A DNA stretch of 64,000 nucleotides from Semisulcospira habei (lineage: Eukaryota; Mollusca; Gastropoda; Semisulcospiridae): contig BTPG01000005.1 in the NCBI GenBank assembly GCA_036245525.1, forward strand, positions 116,650,619 to 116,714,618. The letters run 5' to 3'. Below, piece after piece: positions 1-10,331 of this stretch. Each line of letters starts with the position of its first letter. Within the stretch, counting starts at the first letter, position 1. Under the pieces are notes generated by a model that worked only from the letters and a program-made list of their open reading frames with translations, was not told the DNA's origin and did not search any database. The position numbers and the translations under genes are program-made.

Positions 1-51
1 TTTATCCCTAACACTGTGACTGTCGACTCAGTGTAGTTCCCAAACTGCAAG

Positions 52-118
52 AAGCAAAGAACTTCATGAGCCCGGCCCCGCAAATGCGGGGGCTCATGAG
101 GTTCTTTGCCTCTTGCTT
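52..118. repeat. Palindrome family B copy
   Basis: Inverted arms AAGAAGCAAAGAACTTCATG and its near-complement around GGCCCCGC. Family B copies usually read 'gaggcatagatcctcatgagcccc' and its complement; this copy has 'aagaac' instead of 'tagatc'. Confidence 0.75.
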
Positions 119-228
119 GGCTCTATTTACACCTAATTTCTTTAGAGAGATTTAACTGGCGTTGTATGTGCCATTATCTAAACACAAATAGTAATAATCT
201 GCGTCCGTTTACAGTGAAGTGGCAAATA

Positions 229-468
229 TTATTCAAATAAACGTCTTGGATCAGGAAATGGCTTACAACTATATTTCTGCGAGGCCTCCACACATAACGA
301 CTGGTACTGGCCAGATGATACCACAGCCTTGAACGCAGGGTTCCACCACGTGGGGAGGTCCGACCCTTTCTTCACCATCACGGCGGCTCCGCCCTCGTCA
401 CAGTGCAGGCGCGCTGGAAGGACCTCCAGTCCGGGAATGTTTGTCCTGGGGGAGAATACTGCCTGAGC
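229..468 (-). CDS. P1 exon 7 (3' coding exon)
   Basis: Acceptor CTTCAG at 471-469. It encodes AQAVFSPRTNIPGLEVLP, then GGAAVMVKKGSDLPTWWNPA and a C-terminal helix ending with a stop at 229-231. The block after the glycines is the returning lobe-1 segment of the fold. TTATAGTT|GTAAGC-type sequence near codon 68 is a plausible phase-1 donor at the same place where P2 has C|GTGAGT, so an additional last exon may exist downstream, outside the window. Confidence 0.8.
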   Translation of the reverse strand, partial: AQAVFSPRTNIPGLEVLPARLHCDEGGAAVMVKKGSDLPTWWNPAFKAVVSSGQYQSLCVEASQKYSCKPFPDPRRLFE

Positions 469-1741
469 CTGAAGAAAAAAAAACATCATAATTGCATAAT
501 ATATTTTTTTAAATTTTAATTGTGTGCTAGTTTGTGATTTTTTATGCCCGGTCATGCTTTAAATGTTGCCACCGGCACCAAAGTGTCGGCAGACAGCGCG
601 ACAGGAGCACGACACATTTTCGCTGCGGGGCACTCACAGAACGAGTGGGTCGGCAGGACCTCCACACCCGGCCGAGAAGAGTGTGCGAGAGAAAAAAGTA
701 AAACACTCATTTGACTAATAATAACATGTGAAAGCACATGATACATTTCGGGAATATATACACAGGAGCGAAAGAAATGCGACATTTTTGGAACCATCGG
801 AAACACTAAAGTGTTTCCGATGGTTCCAAAAATGTCGCATTTCTTTTGCTCGTCAGTATACTAGAGGCAACTGAGATTGTTAATGAAAAATTAGACTGCA
901 AGGGAGACAACCAATGTGCTGCGAGTGTTACTTAATCCAATAATACGCGAACGAGTAACGTCCCATGAATGTTGATCCCCGTTTCTACCATGTAGTATAA
1001 CCAATAAATCAAATTATCTTCCAGAAACTGTCGATATGGCCAGGTACACACGTTTTCGACACGATCACAGAAACTGGTGATAAGGTTGGGTTTAAACGAT
1101 CTAAGTTATTTTAGATTTGGTAGGGGTGAAAAGTTTCCTGTGACCCGCCTCGTGGGAATAACTCGATTGGCAAATCGGGCTCACACAAAAAAGTGAAACC
1201 TTTCAAATCTACAGTTTCCGAAAAGTTACTATACTAGACGGGGTGGGGGGAAGGGGGGGGGATTAAATAATGGCGAGAAAACAAAATGAAAACAATCCGC
1301 AAATAGCGCCAGAAAAAAAGTGCATTCCAACAGCTCAACTCTGCTGGTTGGTTGGTTAGTTCGGGTTTAACGTCCACAGCACCGAGGTGATCATGGACGG
1401 CCCTGACGGGCGGGTTATGGGGGACAGGGAAATCTATTGTCTATGGAGTACGACCTGAACACTGATCAACTCAGGCGCACTCCAACTGTGCCACTTTGAT
1501 TTACCAGGACCTTTCAACGGACATGCTATTGAACAAATCCGCTTTTTCCCCCTGGATTGTGAGTCCAGCTACCGGGGCCGGGACGGGATTCGAACTCAAC
1601 TCTGCTACATGCGCAGGACATATCTGTGGCAGCAGAAAGACATATTTCGTTTGTGTAAAGTGGGCAGTGTGCAAGCCTTTTTTTTCTGTGTACATAGGAG
1701 CTAAATCGGCACAACATTCCTACAAATGGTAGGTCACAGGT

Positions 1742-1772
<31 letters not shown>

Positions 1773-4700
1773 CGCTTTCAGATTACCACATTCAAATATT
1801 TCTAGCCATATAACAAAGCAAATGAAATGCACCAGCATCTTGACAATGATTATTTAACCTACTGAAACCCAATTAAACATCCCAACAAGAGAGCATTGTG
1901 TTTTTATTTTCGTGGAGTCCTGTTGTGCATGTTACGGGGTAGTTCAAGTTACATGTTGCATGAAAACCCTATGAGCCATAATTTTAACAAAATTAATTCA
2001 GGCAGTGATTTTGTTTTTACATATGTGGATAGTTTATAATTTAATCTGTGTAATAGAACGAAGATCCATAATAAATTAGTTCATTTATATTGTAACCTTA
2101 ATGCGCCACAAAAGTTCCATTTACCGGAGAACAGTTCATTAATCTGTCAAGATGGAGAGACGGTGGAGAGAGAACGTACACCTGTGACATTCACATTTGC
2201 TGACAGTAAACTCAAACAACGGAGGGAGGTGGGATTTGGAGTCCGGACAAGAGACTACGGGAGTGAGGGTGAGGGGGGTGGGGGGGGGAGGGGGTAGAGA
2301 AGGGGTGGGGGGTAGTTTCTGACTGGAATTAACAGTGTGGCACAGACGTTTCATGTTTCACAAAATAACCAAGACGATTTCATGAATCACGAAGATCTTA
2401 TTTTGGCTTTCACGTTTCAGGACGAACACTTTGTTTGCAACTGCAATCCACGCAGCACAAGAACCGAAAAAGCGCTACTCAATGTGGACATACCGTTGAG
2501 GAAAAGTTCCTTGGCTTCGGACTGGTTTTTGGCGGGGAGGATCGGTCCTTATATTTCAAGGACAGTGCCAGCAAGCCAATCTGGCACTGCCCTTGAAGCA
2601 TTATGGATGTACGATTCATATATGTAACTGCCTCAACTGGTACACATCGATCCGCAGAGACAACCTCCCCGTCCCCCCCCCCCGCCCCCCGCCCCTCCTT
2701 CCACCCACCCAGGGGATGTAGGAAAAGGAAATACGCCAACAAATTTAACAAAAGCGCTACTCGGTGTGGACGTACCGTTCCGTTGAGGAGAAGTTCCTTG
2801 GCTTCCGGGAGGTCTTTAGCGATGAGGATCGTGCCGAATTCCTTGTTGAGCCGCCTCAGGCAGGCCGCGTTAGTGGGCGCCCCCGTCAGGTGGGCTGCAC
2901 GTGAAACACAAAAAAAAAAACACTGAAGAAAACAGATTGACGCATTTTACACGTACAACCATTAAAATATCGCAATGGATAGAAAAATCAGCCTAATCAG
3001 GTGTTTCTTCTTTGGATGGCAAGGGAAGGAACACCGGCCTGCATTACTGATATCGTTATCGCGAGCTGCCGCCATCGCATGGCGGATTTTGTGCATTAAA
3101 GTTTACTCACACAGAGTAAACTTTGAATAGTCGGAGGCACTTGGGTTGAATCCTGACGGGTTGCCAGGAGCAACGGTGAAAGTCGCCACGGTAACGAGGT
3201 AGGGGTCAGTGAAGTCAAAGCCTGCCTCCCGGTCAATCGTTATGGCGTAACCGGGACAGGCGTCAAACCAGCCCGCCATCAGACCTGAAATTTAAGACGT
3301 TCGCCGCGTTAAAGACAACACAGCGAGAGATGGAATCGGTATGGTGATATTTCAAGGGTAGTGCCTGATTAGTTTGGCGCCTGGGAAGGCGCCAAGCTAA
3401 TCAGGCACTACCCTTGAGCAATTTATGGATGGACGACTCATCTATTCGTCTGCGACGCGATAACTGGTACCCATCGATCACAGAAAAAACTCCCCCTACC
3501 CCGCCCCCCTTTTCACCCCCACCACCCACTCACCCTCCCGGGGGTAGGAACGAGCAAACATAATATGTAACAAAACAAATATGTTCACAATGACCTTGGC
3601 GCCTTGGTTCTGACACAAGACAACACTGGTTGCCTTCCTCGATTCGCTGCGCTAATCAACGGAGGCAACCAGTGTGACGCAAGGCATGTATTTTGAAGCA
3701 GAGTGTAGACTGCTGATAACAGAATTTGATGAAAATGCGGTCGTGCCTAAAGTGATGTCACCTGCAGAAAGGTTAACAATACGGACACGGTCATAGTGAC
3801 CTGGAAGGTCGCGATCCAGGTCTGGTTCATGACTTACCCCGCCCCGGGTAGTTGATGTCCCGGTTGGTGAATGTACACTCTGTGAACTCCGCTAGCACCA
3901 TACTGCACTTCTTGGCCGCCACCGCGCACACTGCAACGTCAACAACGCGAAATCATGCGAGGAAACCAAACAGCAAAAGGAATCATGCGAGGAAATCAAA
4001 CAGCAAAACTCTACCTCCATCCAATACTAAGATTGAATACTAACGATGCAAGATTCAAAAGAAGCCATCTGATGAGACAAAACTGCGGAGAGAAAACAAA
4101 ACTAAGGCTACAGTAAAGACAAAACAGAAATAAACTACAGGAATAAAATCAACGAGCACTTAAAAGAAATACTCGGTGCCAAAAAGGACAGATGTATTTA
4201 AACTTAAAAATCAAGAATAAAACAAAAGGAACAAAACGTAACAGAAAATAACAGAACATGACAGAAAATGAAGTGAATGGAAAGGAAAGGAAAGTACACA
4301 ACAGGACAAGAATGAAGAGAACAACATGACATGGCATGACGTAATATAACAGAAGAGAGCAGAGCAGGAAAAGAAAATGTCCTGAAAAGTGTCAGACAAC
4401 ACCAATGACAACAACAAACCGAGAAAAAATAGAAAAGGACGTTAGAGAGCCGAGAGGAAGAGGGGATGGGAAGTGGGGGGGGGGGGGGAGGGGGGGGGGC
4501 CGCGGGAGGGAGGACGTAAATCATTACAATACCTGCATTAATCATGTCCACATCAAAGCCCACCAACCGACCGTCGTCATCTCTTTAAAAAAAAAAATTA
4601 GAAGAAGAAGAGAAATGTTAACCTCATTCGAGACGTGCCGCATACGGATACGCGGCATTTTGCCGCGTATCCGTATGCGACACGTCTTGAATGTATTAAT

Positions 4701-5767
4701 TAATCTTTAGATACAACAGAAGCCTGCATTAATTATGCTGACAAATGATTAATACAGTAACAGGCAACCATACTGCACCACATTGTTATTTTTTGGCCTG
4801 CTACTTTTGCCTGATGAACATTAACACTGCACATGTAGGTAACTATAACGATAACGTTCTTTATTGCCATTTGTCGTGGGAAATGTGAATACGGTTCGAT
4901 GTTGTTTACATACACACACACACATACATAAAATCATCATACACACCACAGGTAACAAATGCTCAAATGAGTACAAATTTGCATCCAACCTTAATACTAC
5001 ATCACAGTCCTTCCAAAACAAAACTAATGAATACTAACAAGTAAACTTAGCTTAAGACATAATTATAGCAGAAAATCTTAAAAAAAATTAACTTAAAACG
5101 TAAAACTGACGAATGGCAATATACATTCACGCGCTCACACTAACAAACTCTATATAATATACTAATAACATAATTAAATTATACAAGTGAGACAAAGAAA
5201 GACAAAACAATTCAGTCGTCCTTTCTAAGCGTGTTTAATTCATTGTTAGTTATTTTGGGCGTTTTACAAGCCTGACGGTCACTTTTTTGGTCTGGATTAA
5301 AAGTGAAACACAAAACACGTACATAAAGTTGTAGGGCCTTTTTCGTCCATCAACAGCAAACAGCCAGGTTTTGTCATCATCAGCCTGTACCTAAGTGAGA
5401 TGCATGGAGAAAAAAAATTAGTAAATGAGTCGATATGTAGCTGTGTAACTGAAGCAACAAAGTCTCCTTCATTTGTATTGATTACTAGACCCAGATCCTG
5501 AGGCTGATTTTCTTAAAATCTGCTTATTGTCCAATAAAGGTTACATACAGATTAGGAGACAGATCAACCATTTTAGTTCATGGGGGGTGCCAGAATAGCT
5601 TGGCGCCTCAGGCGCCAAGCTATTCTGGCACCACCCTTGAACTATCATAATCAAATTTATTTCATACAATATTGTATCAAGATGAAAAAGGTTAATAAAT
5701 GACAGAAATATAAAGTCATGATACGCGTCTGCGTGCAAACGTGCGTGGGTTTGCGTGCCGCGTGTGC

Positions 5768-5850
<83 letters not shown>

Positions 5851-5947
5851 CCCGTTGCACCCTCTCGGGCTGAAAGTACAAAGATGATATTGCCGACACT
5901 ACAGTCAGTTGTAGGACGAGGAGTACTATAAACAACACACGCTGCAT
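229..5947 (-). CDS. P1: secreted type-2 periplasmic-binding-fold protein (SBP family 3-like), 7-exon gene model
   Basis: Join 5947-5903, 5390-5323, 4582-4533, 3930-3838, 3284-3111, 2894-2776, 468-229, which gives 262 residues and a stop. Every splice phase matches. The product has a hydrophobic signal peptide (exon 1) and then one continuous ligand-binding fold. Family-type blocks are WLFAVDG near residue 24, GFDVDMINA near 46, PGYAITIDR near 97, FDFTDPY just after it, LTGAPTNAACLRRL near 147 and PEAKELLLNGTAQAVFSP near 172. Bacterial SBP family 3 proteins bind amino acids or similar small molecules, and the same fold forms the ligand site of ionotropic glutamate receptors. Here no channel or membrane segment interrupts it, so I infer a soluble secreted binder; the ligand is unknown. 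Seven cysteines are shared with paralogue P2, as expected for a disulfide-bonded secreted protein. The last exon carries a possible donor before its stop, so the true C-terminus may differ. Start choice (exon 1) is the least certain part. Confidence 0.75.
595..695 (-). pseudogene. Diverged partial duplicate of P1/P2 exon 7
   Basis: Minus-strand translation gives FSLAHSSRPGVEVLPTHSF, which aligns with the exon 7 start (FSPRTNIPGLEVLPARLHC). It then meets a good donor-like CT|GTGAGT and loses similarity. It lies just upstream of the intact exon 7. It could be a remnant of a third gene copy or of an alternative last exon; I favour a remnant. Confidence 0.6.
763..846. repeat. Palindrome family F copy (near perfect)
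   Basis: Arms of about 38 bp, AAATGCGACATTTTTGGAAC... and its complement, meet at CACTAAAGTG. A half copy of the same family lies at about 16547-16590. Confidence 0.85.
1346..1594 (-). mobile_element. tRNA-derived SINE, 5'-truncated, with 12-bp target duplication
   Basis: Reverse of the SINE at 57080-57394: the same body ('aggtcgtactccat', 'gggccatccatgatcacc') and the same GGACGTTAAACCC 3' tail. The head is cut just inside the B-box. CTCAACTCTGCT flanks both sides (1334-1345 and 1595-1606), so the truncated copy inserted as such. Confidence 0.85.
1741..1772. repeat. Poly-T tract
   Basis: An uninterrupted run of about 31 T. The surrounding 1600-2460 stretch of the P1 intron has no recognised element. 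Confidence 0.9.
2467..2545 (-). pseudogene. Partial duplicate of P1 exon 6
   Basis: Between exons 6 and 7 the sequence repeats the last part of exon 6 and its donor flank. SEAKELFLNG is followed by GTATGT, and the downstream intron bases (GAGTAGCGCTTTT) match those beside the true exon. The first part of the exon is missing, so this is a broken copy. A palindromic repeat remnant (about 2551-2608) adjoins it. Confidence 0.7.
2776..2894 (-). CDS. P1 exon 6
   Basis: A 119-bp exon from GTGCAG acceptor to GGAACG|GTACGT donor. It encodes HLTGAPTNAACLRRLNKEFG and then DLPEAKELLLNGT, equivalent to the lobe-2 loop and helix of the family ('G-x-x-x-G-T' region followed by the 'EA...L..G..DA' helix). 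Length and phase equal P2 exon 6. Confidence 0.85.
3111..3284 (-). CDS. P1 exon 5
   Basis: A 174-bp exon from TTTCAG acceptor to CTGT|GTGAGT donor. It encodes GLMAGWFDACPGYAITIDR, then FDFTDPY and FTVAPGNPSGFNPS. The pattern 'G-x-xD-x(4)-I-x-DR-x(n)-FDFT-x-PY' is the core of the SBP family 3 fold, with the Arg after ID in the region that contacts ligand in that family. The exact ligand contacts are inference. Confidence 0.85.
3338..3432. repeat. Palindrome family A copy
   Basis: Arms TTCAAGGGTAGTGCCTGATT...GGCGCC around GGGAA. This is the commonest foldback family in the window; its core is GGGTAGTGCCAGATTAGCTT. Confidence 0.9.
3620..3682. repeat. Palindrome family K
   Basis: Inverted arms ACACTGGTTGCCTTC / GGAGGCAACCAGTGT separated by about 25 bp. 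Only this copy was noticed. Confidence 0.6.
3838..3930 (-). CDS. P1 exon 4
   Basis: A 93-bp exon from TTGCAG acceptor to GGCGGG|GTAAGT donor. It contributes three of the conserved cysteines and the block FTECTFTNRDINYPGRG. By hand alignment it is identical to P2 exon 4 at 26 of 32 residues, the best-conserved exon pair. Confidence 0.85.
4533..4582 (-). CDS. P1 exon 3
   Basis: A 50-bp exon between a T-rich AAAG acceptor and GCAG|GTATTG donor. It encodes DDDGRLVGFDVDMINAG. The GFDVD block is characteristic of SBP family 3 (first helix of lobe 1). It has exactly the same length and phase as P2 exon 3. Confidence 0.8.
4618..4699. repeat. Palindrome family C copy with TTAA ends
   Basis: TTAA...TTAA-bounded hairpin with arms CATTCGAGACGTGCCGCATA... 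and complement around GCATTTTGC. Same family as 14777-14856. Confidence 0.85.
5323..5390 (-). CDS. P1 exon 2
   Basis: Starts after a TTAG acceptor and ends AT|GTACGT, 68 bp, entering phase 0 and leaving phase 2. It encodes DDDKTWLFAVDGRKRPYNF, matching P2 exon 2 (VWLFAISGRRKPFQF). This is the first beta strand of the binding fold. Confidence 0.75.
5485..5695. repeat. Palindrome family A copy, subfamily 2
   Basis: Core hairpin 5575-5650 (GGTGCCAGAATAGCTTGGCG). Flanks 'aaatctgcttattgtc' and '...ggttaa' match the copy at 48705-48916. The right end is TTAA at 5692-5695; the left end is worn. Confidence 0.85.
5772..5848. repeat. (TG)n microsatellite
   Basis: About 38 uninterrupted TG units in the first P1 intron, just downstream of the predicted exon 1. 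Confidence 0.95.
5903..5947 (-). CDS. P1 exon 1: start codon and signal peptide
   Basis: ATG at 5947-5945 begins MQRVLFIVLLVLQLT, a basic residue then a strongly hydrophobic run, typical of a signal peptide. It ends at a GT (5902-5901) in phase 0, which matches the phase-0 acceptor of exon 2. The donor GTAGTG is weak, and the reading frame stays open into a TG microsatellite, so this exon is the softest part of the model. P2 has an equivalent exon with a better donor. Confidence 0.5.
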
Positions 5948-6016
5948 CCTTGTTTTTTGAACCAGTGTTTTTAGTCTGCAAGGCAACAAAAGAAACCTGT
6001 AAATCGATACACAGGC

Positions 6017-6409
6017 CAGGGTCGGATCCGTGGGGGGGGGGGGGGGGGAGGGTCCCAGTGGTTCGGGAAACAACCCCCTCAGCCCCCCCCCCCCCCAAAA
6101 AAAAAAGTCTTTAAAATGCTATAACAAAGTCCCTTTCTGGGGTGTTTTTGGTGGACCCCCCCCCCCCCTTCGCCCTCTATTTGATATTTTGGCGACCGGT
6201 GAGAGTCTTGACACACAAACACTTCCCCCCCCCCCCCCCCTCTCGTTCTTTGATTTTTTTTTTTTTTTCAGCCACTGGAAGCAAGGTCTAGCGTCGGGAA
6301 GGCCTTTTGTGTCAGGTTGTGGGTCCCTAACAAAAAGTTGAACTGAAACCACGACCGCCCCCCGCCTCCGGCCCCCCCCCCCCTCGCCGAGGTAAGTGAT
6401 CCGCCCCTG
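6017..6409. mobile_element. G/C-tract TIR element (family GC), full copy
   Basis: Ends CAGGGTCGGATCC and GATCCGCCCCTG are inverted repeats. A direct CAGGC flanks both sides (6012-6016 and 6410-6414). The interior has long G and C homopolymers. Related copies lie at about 10783-11085 and 21591-21897. It is a non-autonomous DNA-transposon-like unit; superfamily not assigned. Confidence 0.65.
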
Positions 6410-6619
6410 CAGGCATATGTCCAAAAATGTCAGTGTTTTTCAACCATCAATACAAAGAAGCGAGAGATCGACATTTCTAATCGAAAATATTGATTTAGAC
6501 AATAAAAACAATCAAATAAAAAAATAGCCTATTCTGCCGCAGTCCGCGTTTGTGTTAACTATAATTATGTATATCACTCCACTGCCTGAGAAACACGATG
6601 TGAATAACTTCAGCACGAT

Positions 6620-6682
6620 GTATAGATAGATCCTCATGTGTCCACGCAGTTGCGGGGGGCACACGAGGATCTATGCATCCTT
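6620..6682. repeat. Palindrome family B copy
   Basis: Arms TAGATCCTCATGTGTCC and GGCACACGAGGATCTATGC. A diverged half copy lies at about 7425-7470. Confidence 0.7.
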
Positions 6683-6732
6683 CGTGAAGCGGCTCTTCGA
6701 AAGAGTGTTATACGCCAAATCATGGCCGGTTT

Positions 6733-6733
<1 letters not shown>

Positions 6734-6779
<46 letters not shown>

Positions 6780-6833
6780 AGTTACTGACACCTAAGCGCG
6801 CGCACATGTTAGCTTATAATATGTAAGCTTATA

Positions 6834-6884
<51 letters not shown>

Positions 6885-6943
6885 GCGTGAAAAATGGCAC
6901 ATGTGCTAACTGCTTCTTCCGTTCAGAAATAAAGTTTCATTTC

Positions 6944-7005
<62 letters not shown>
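6734..7005. repeat. Cluster of (CA)n, (CT)n and (TC)n microsatellites
   Basis: CA repeat 6734-6779, CT repeat 6838-6880 and TC repeat 6947-7005, separated by short unique spacers. The intergenic stretch 7006-7800 beyond it shows nothing recognisable besides a half palindrome B. Confidence 0.95.
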
Positions 7006-7009
<4 letters not shown>

Positions 7010-7814
7010 GCCTTACCTGCAAAGTTTGACTGAGGTCTTGTTCTGGCAACGTGTTGTATTATAATGCTGAAATCCTCATAAGTAATATTTTCGCCACTGC
7101 AACACAACGGTGATAGAACACGTGCATACACTGAAACCTTCTGATACACTGCCAGTAAATGCACGCAGTTCTGCGGTGGACATATGTGACCTAGTTTTCC
7201 ACCGACGTTACCTAACACACTGAGCACGTGCTGATATGGTCCAGGAACTGGGTGCGTAAACACAGTGCTGCGTTGTAAGTTTTACGCAAACACCCACGGT
7301 GCACGCCTACACAAAATAGAATTCTTTGTCAAACCCGGCAAAGAAGCTGCGAAAATTATGCTGTTCAAGCCGGTTTCGATATAGATGCACGCAAGCATGA
7401 CACTCTTTCGAACCGGCCATGCAAGATACATAGAGCCACATGCGGGGGCTCATGAGGATCTATGCATATTGCTGATATTATTCACATCTGCGTTTCTCAG
7501 GGAGTGGAGTGACGCAGGTCTTTCAAATCAGTACAGTGGGGACATTACCCTGCAAACTCAGCGGCGAAAAAGTGTCACGCAGTGTGGAGGGGTGGCGTAA
7601 TGGAAGGGAGGAAGAAAGAGGGGAGGAGGGGACAAAAGGAAGTTTCACGTGACTCTGAGCTCGTGACCTGGGTCCTTGGCCCCAAGTGCCCCCCCCCCCC
7701 CCCATAGCCTCTTCAACAGGTCTATCGTCGCCCCGGCCAGGACTACCCTTTTTATGGTTTCTCGATAGACACGAAGTTAACCTTCTTGTGGATGCACAAT
7801 AGGATTAAGTTTCA

Positions 7815-8013
7815 TTAACCCACTTAGCGCCAACGCACCGAGCAGGATGTGGTTCGACCATGGTAATTCAAGGGCAGTGCCCAATTAGCTTGGCGCCTCA
7901 ACTGATGGCGCCAAGCTAATTTGGCACTACCCTTGAATTATCATGGTTGGCACAGTCGTTAGATGACACATCCAACTATTTGGAAAACGCGGCCTTCAGG
8001 TTAAATGGGTTAA
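7815..8013. repeat. Palindrome family A copy with TTAA ends
   Basis: TTAACCCACTTAG at the left and GTTAAATGGGTTAA at the right are inverted ends. The hairpin core GGCAGTGCCCAATTAGCTTG lies between them. The next 8014-9428 interval holds only a worn half copy near 8647-8712 and no recognised gene. Confidence 0.9.
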
Positions 8014-9428
8014 ACCTCTTCCTTTTCTCTGTATCAAGACAGGGTCTCTTGGAAACTGTCAGACACTGACTAGTCAGCATGCAGCGATTACGCATCGAAT
8101 GTTCAACTGAGGTTTTCAAGTCAAGTATCAAGTCTTTCTTTACAAAGTCATCTGCTCCAGTATAGTTAGACACTGAGTTGTCCAAACTGACATGAATATG
8201 CTTGAAAGTCATTTCTCAACCATCACCTGTGAACCTGAACTTGAACTGAACAGAGTTGTGCGCTGTGGAAAAGGCTGCAACTTTTCAGCCCCTCAGTAGT
8301 CGGATTTCGGCCGGGTGGACTGACAGCCTGAAAATTAATACTCGGTGGCCCCCTACCGCCACGGCAAGAAGGACACAGACGGTAGTGTGTGCCCAGCAAG
8401 AAGCAGGTATAATTGTATGATCCACTGCAGCCCGATGGAGTTGATGAAGATCTATGACTCTTGCAGCAGGGTGGCGTGCCGATGCACTTTTATGAACTAT
8501 TACGACGCAACAAGATGAAATATAATATCTCGTATAATATTTCTTACAAAATTCAGCGCGAAAATTTACCGTTTATCTTTAAAGTGGAAACTTAGCAATC
8601 GTGTGCTTTCCTAGGAGGACTATATTATACAAGTTCAGTTCAAAGATTGATCATGATAGTTCAAGGGTGGTGGCAGAACAGCTTGATGCCACATTTAAAC
8701 TGTCATGATCAGTCTATCCACATCCTGTTGAGTGGTTAAGAGCTGAATAGGTTTGGAGCAGTAGAAGCAGTGACTCTTTGGCTGGAAATGTACGTCGGGT
8801 GACGATGTAAATAATAATGTGCAAACTCGAAACCACACAGAAACGACGGATGAGGTTATGACACCATCAACACTGTCTCTCGCACACGTTCATTACAACA
8901 GACACGAAGAACTCATTATCTCATTTTTATTTTAAATACAAAAATAAAGAGTTCAAATAGTACACGTAAAAATACAGCATCTAAAAAAAATAATAATAAT
9001 GTCCATCCAATGAACTATAATTATAGACTTCATACTCAAAATAGTTGTTAAGTCACTTTATTCACTGCAGAATAAAACAGCAGCTCCCCGGCCTTCATGT
9101 GGAGAAAGTTTGTAGATGTTCTGGATGATCAATCTTACACGATACACACTAATTACCAAACCAGGAGGCTATCATCAACTTCTCAACTCTTGAGACATCC
9201 TTATCAACACATGCAACCCCCTCGTCTCCCTCTATGCTTACCCCCCTCCCCACCCTCCACGCCCTTCCAGCGCACCAACACAACTAAACTTCAGAATATG
9301 ATATTGGTACACCTTGTGTCTCATAAACTAATGGCACAGCACGGAGGATTTCTTGATCCGCGACAACCACGATCAGCAGCTCAACGGCTTTCACAGACAG
9401 TCTATCGTTCCTGCGAAAAGATACCAGT

Positions 9429-9638
9429 TTAACCCAATTAGCCCCGGGACCCCTGCAGCAGGAGATGGATTGATCATGATAATTCAAGGATAGAGCCAGA
9501 TGAGCTTGGCGCCTTCAGGCGCCAAGCTCATCTGGCACTACCCTTTAATTATCATGATCAATCCATCTCACTGGTACACAGTCGTTGGACAACGCCTCCA
9601 AAAATTTGGAAATGCGGCCGTGGGGTGAAGAGGGTTAA
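9429..9638. repeat. Palindrome family A copy with TTAA ends
   Basis: Starts TTAACCCAATTAGCCCC and ends GTGGGGTGAAGAGGGTTAA. The arms pair over about 55 bp around TTCA. Confidence 0.92.
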
Positions 9639-9831
9639 GCGTCATTATCGGTTTCCGGTCATGATCATGAAGCGTATAGTCTGAACACAAAATCAGTATT
9701 GCTTGATGGTGTATAATACAATAAACGGGTTCGACATTTAAAGTACAGCTTAAAAAATCGAAAAAGGAATAGTGGACCCGCTCGTCCCACTGCCCGGGTA
9801 ACGTGGATCCCCATTCTGTCCTGATAGAGTG

Positions 9832-9925
9832 TGACATGATGGTTTAAGGAGTGGTGCCAGAATAGCTTGGCGCCTCCAGGCGCCAAGCTATTCTGGCATC
9901 ACCCTTTAACCATTATGCTCGTCCT
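9832..9925. repeat. Palindrome family A core
   Basis: Arms ATGGTTTAAGGAGTGGTGCC... and complement with a TCCA loop; termini not clear. Confidence 0.85.
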
Positions 9926-10103
9926 ATCTCCTGAACTGGTATGTATAGTCTATAGATAACAACTCGATACATAACAACAAACTGGAAAATCATGACCTTA
10001 AGGTTCAATAATGATAACTTTACCCTCCTTCAGCTATCACGGTTCTTCTTTCTCCTGAAGTGGTTTGCATAGTAATTACTTTCGATCTTATGTCTTAATG
10101 TGA

Positions 10104-10331
10104 CTATACTTTACGTCTGCCGTACTCACGGTTGTATTTAATCCCGTCCTGCTGACATAGTTCGTGGAACTTTCCTGAGGCGTAGTAGCGTCTGAATGCG
10201 GGGTTCCACCAGGCGGGGAGGGGTGATCCCTTCTTCACCATCATACCCGCCCCGCCCTCCGAGCAGCTGACCTCTTGGGGCAGGACCTCCAGGTCAGGGA
10301 TGGACGACCGCGGGGAGAACAGAACTTGAGC
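10104..10331 (-). CDS. P2 exon 7 (3' coding exon as read)
   Basis: Acceptor TTCCAG, then AQVLFSPRSSIPDLEVLP, GGAGMMVKKGSPLPAWWNPA and a C-terminal helix. Reading through gives ...KYNREYGRRKV and a stop at 10104-10106. A strong donor, AACC|GTGAGT at 10129-10124, lies before that stop in phase 1, so the transcript may instead splice to an unseen last exon. Confidence 0.75.
   Translation of the reverse strand, partial: AQVLFSPRSSIPDLEVLPQEVSCSEGGAGMMVKKGSPLPAWWNPAFRRYYASGKFHELCQQDGIKYNREYGRRKV

Noticed and set aside
52..118. Palindromes as CRISPR repeats or bacterial terminators
   Set aside because: The sequence is eukaryotic, spacing is irregular and the elements have transposon-like ends.
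763..846. Palindromes as microRNA precursors
   Set aside because: Arms are too perfect and too often repeated; they fit foldback transposons better, although small RNAs could still derive from them.
5541..6098. Long open frames with His-Thr repeats across 5657-6098
   Set aside because: They only reflect the TG microsatellite; just the short signal-peptide-like part was kept as a candidate exon.
9097..9432. 111-codon plus-strand open frame
   Set aside because: No family similarity, runs into a palindromic element and has low-complexity composition.
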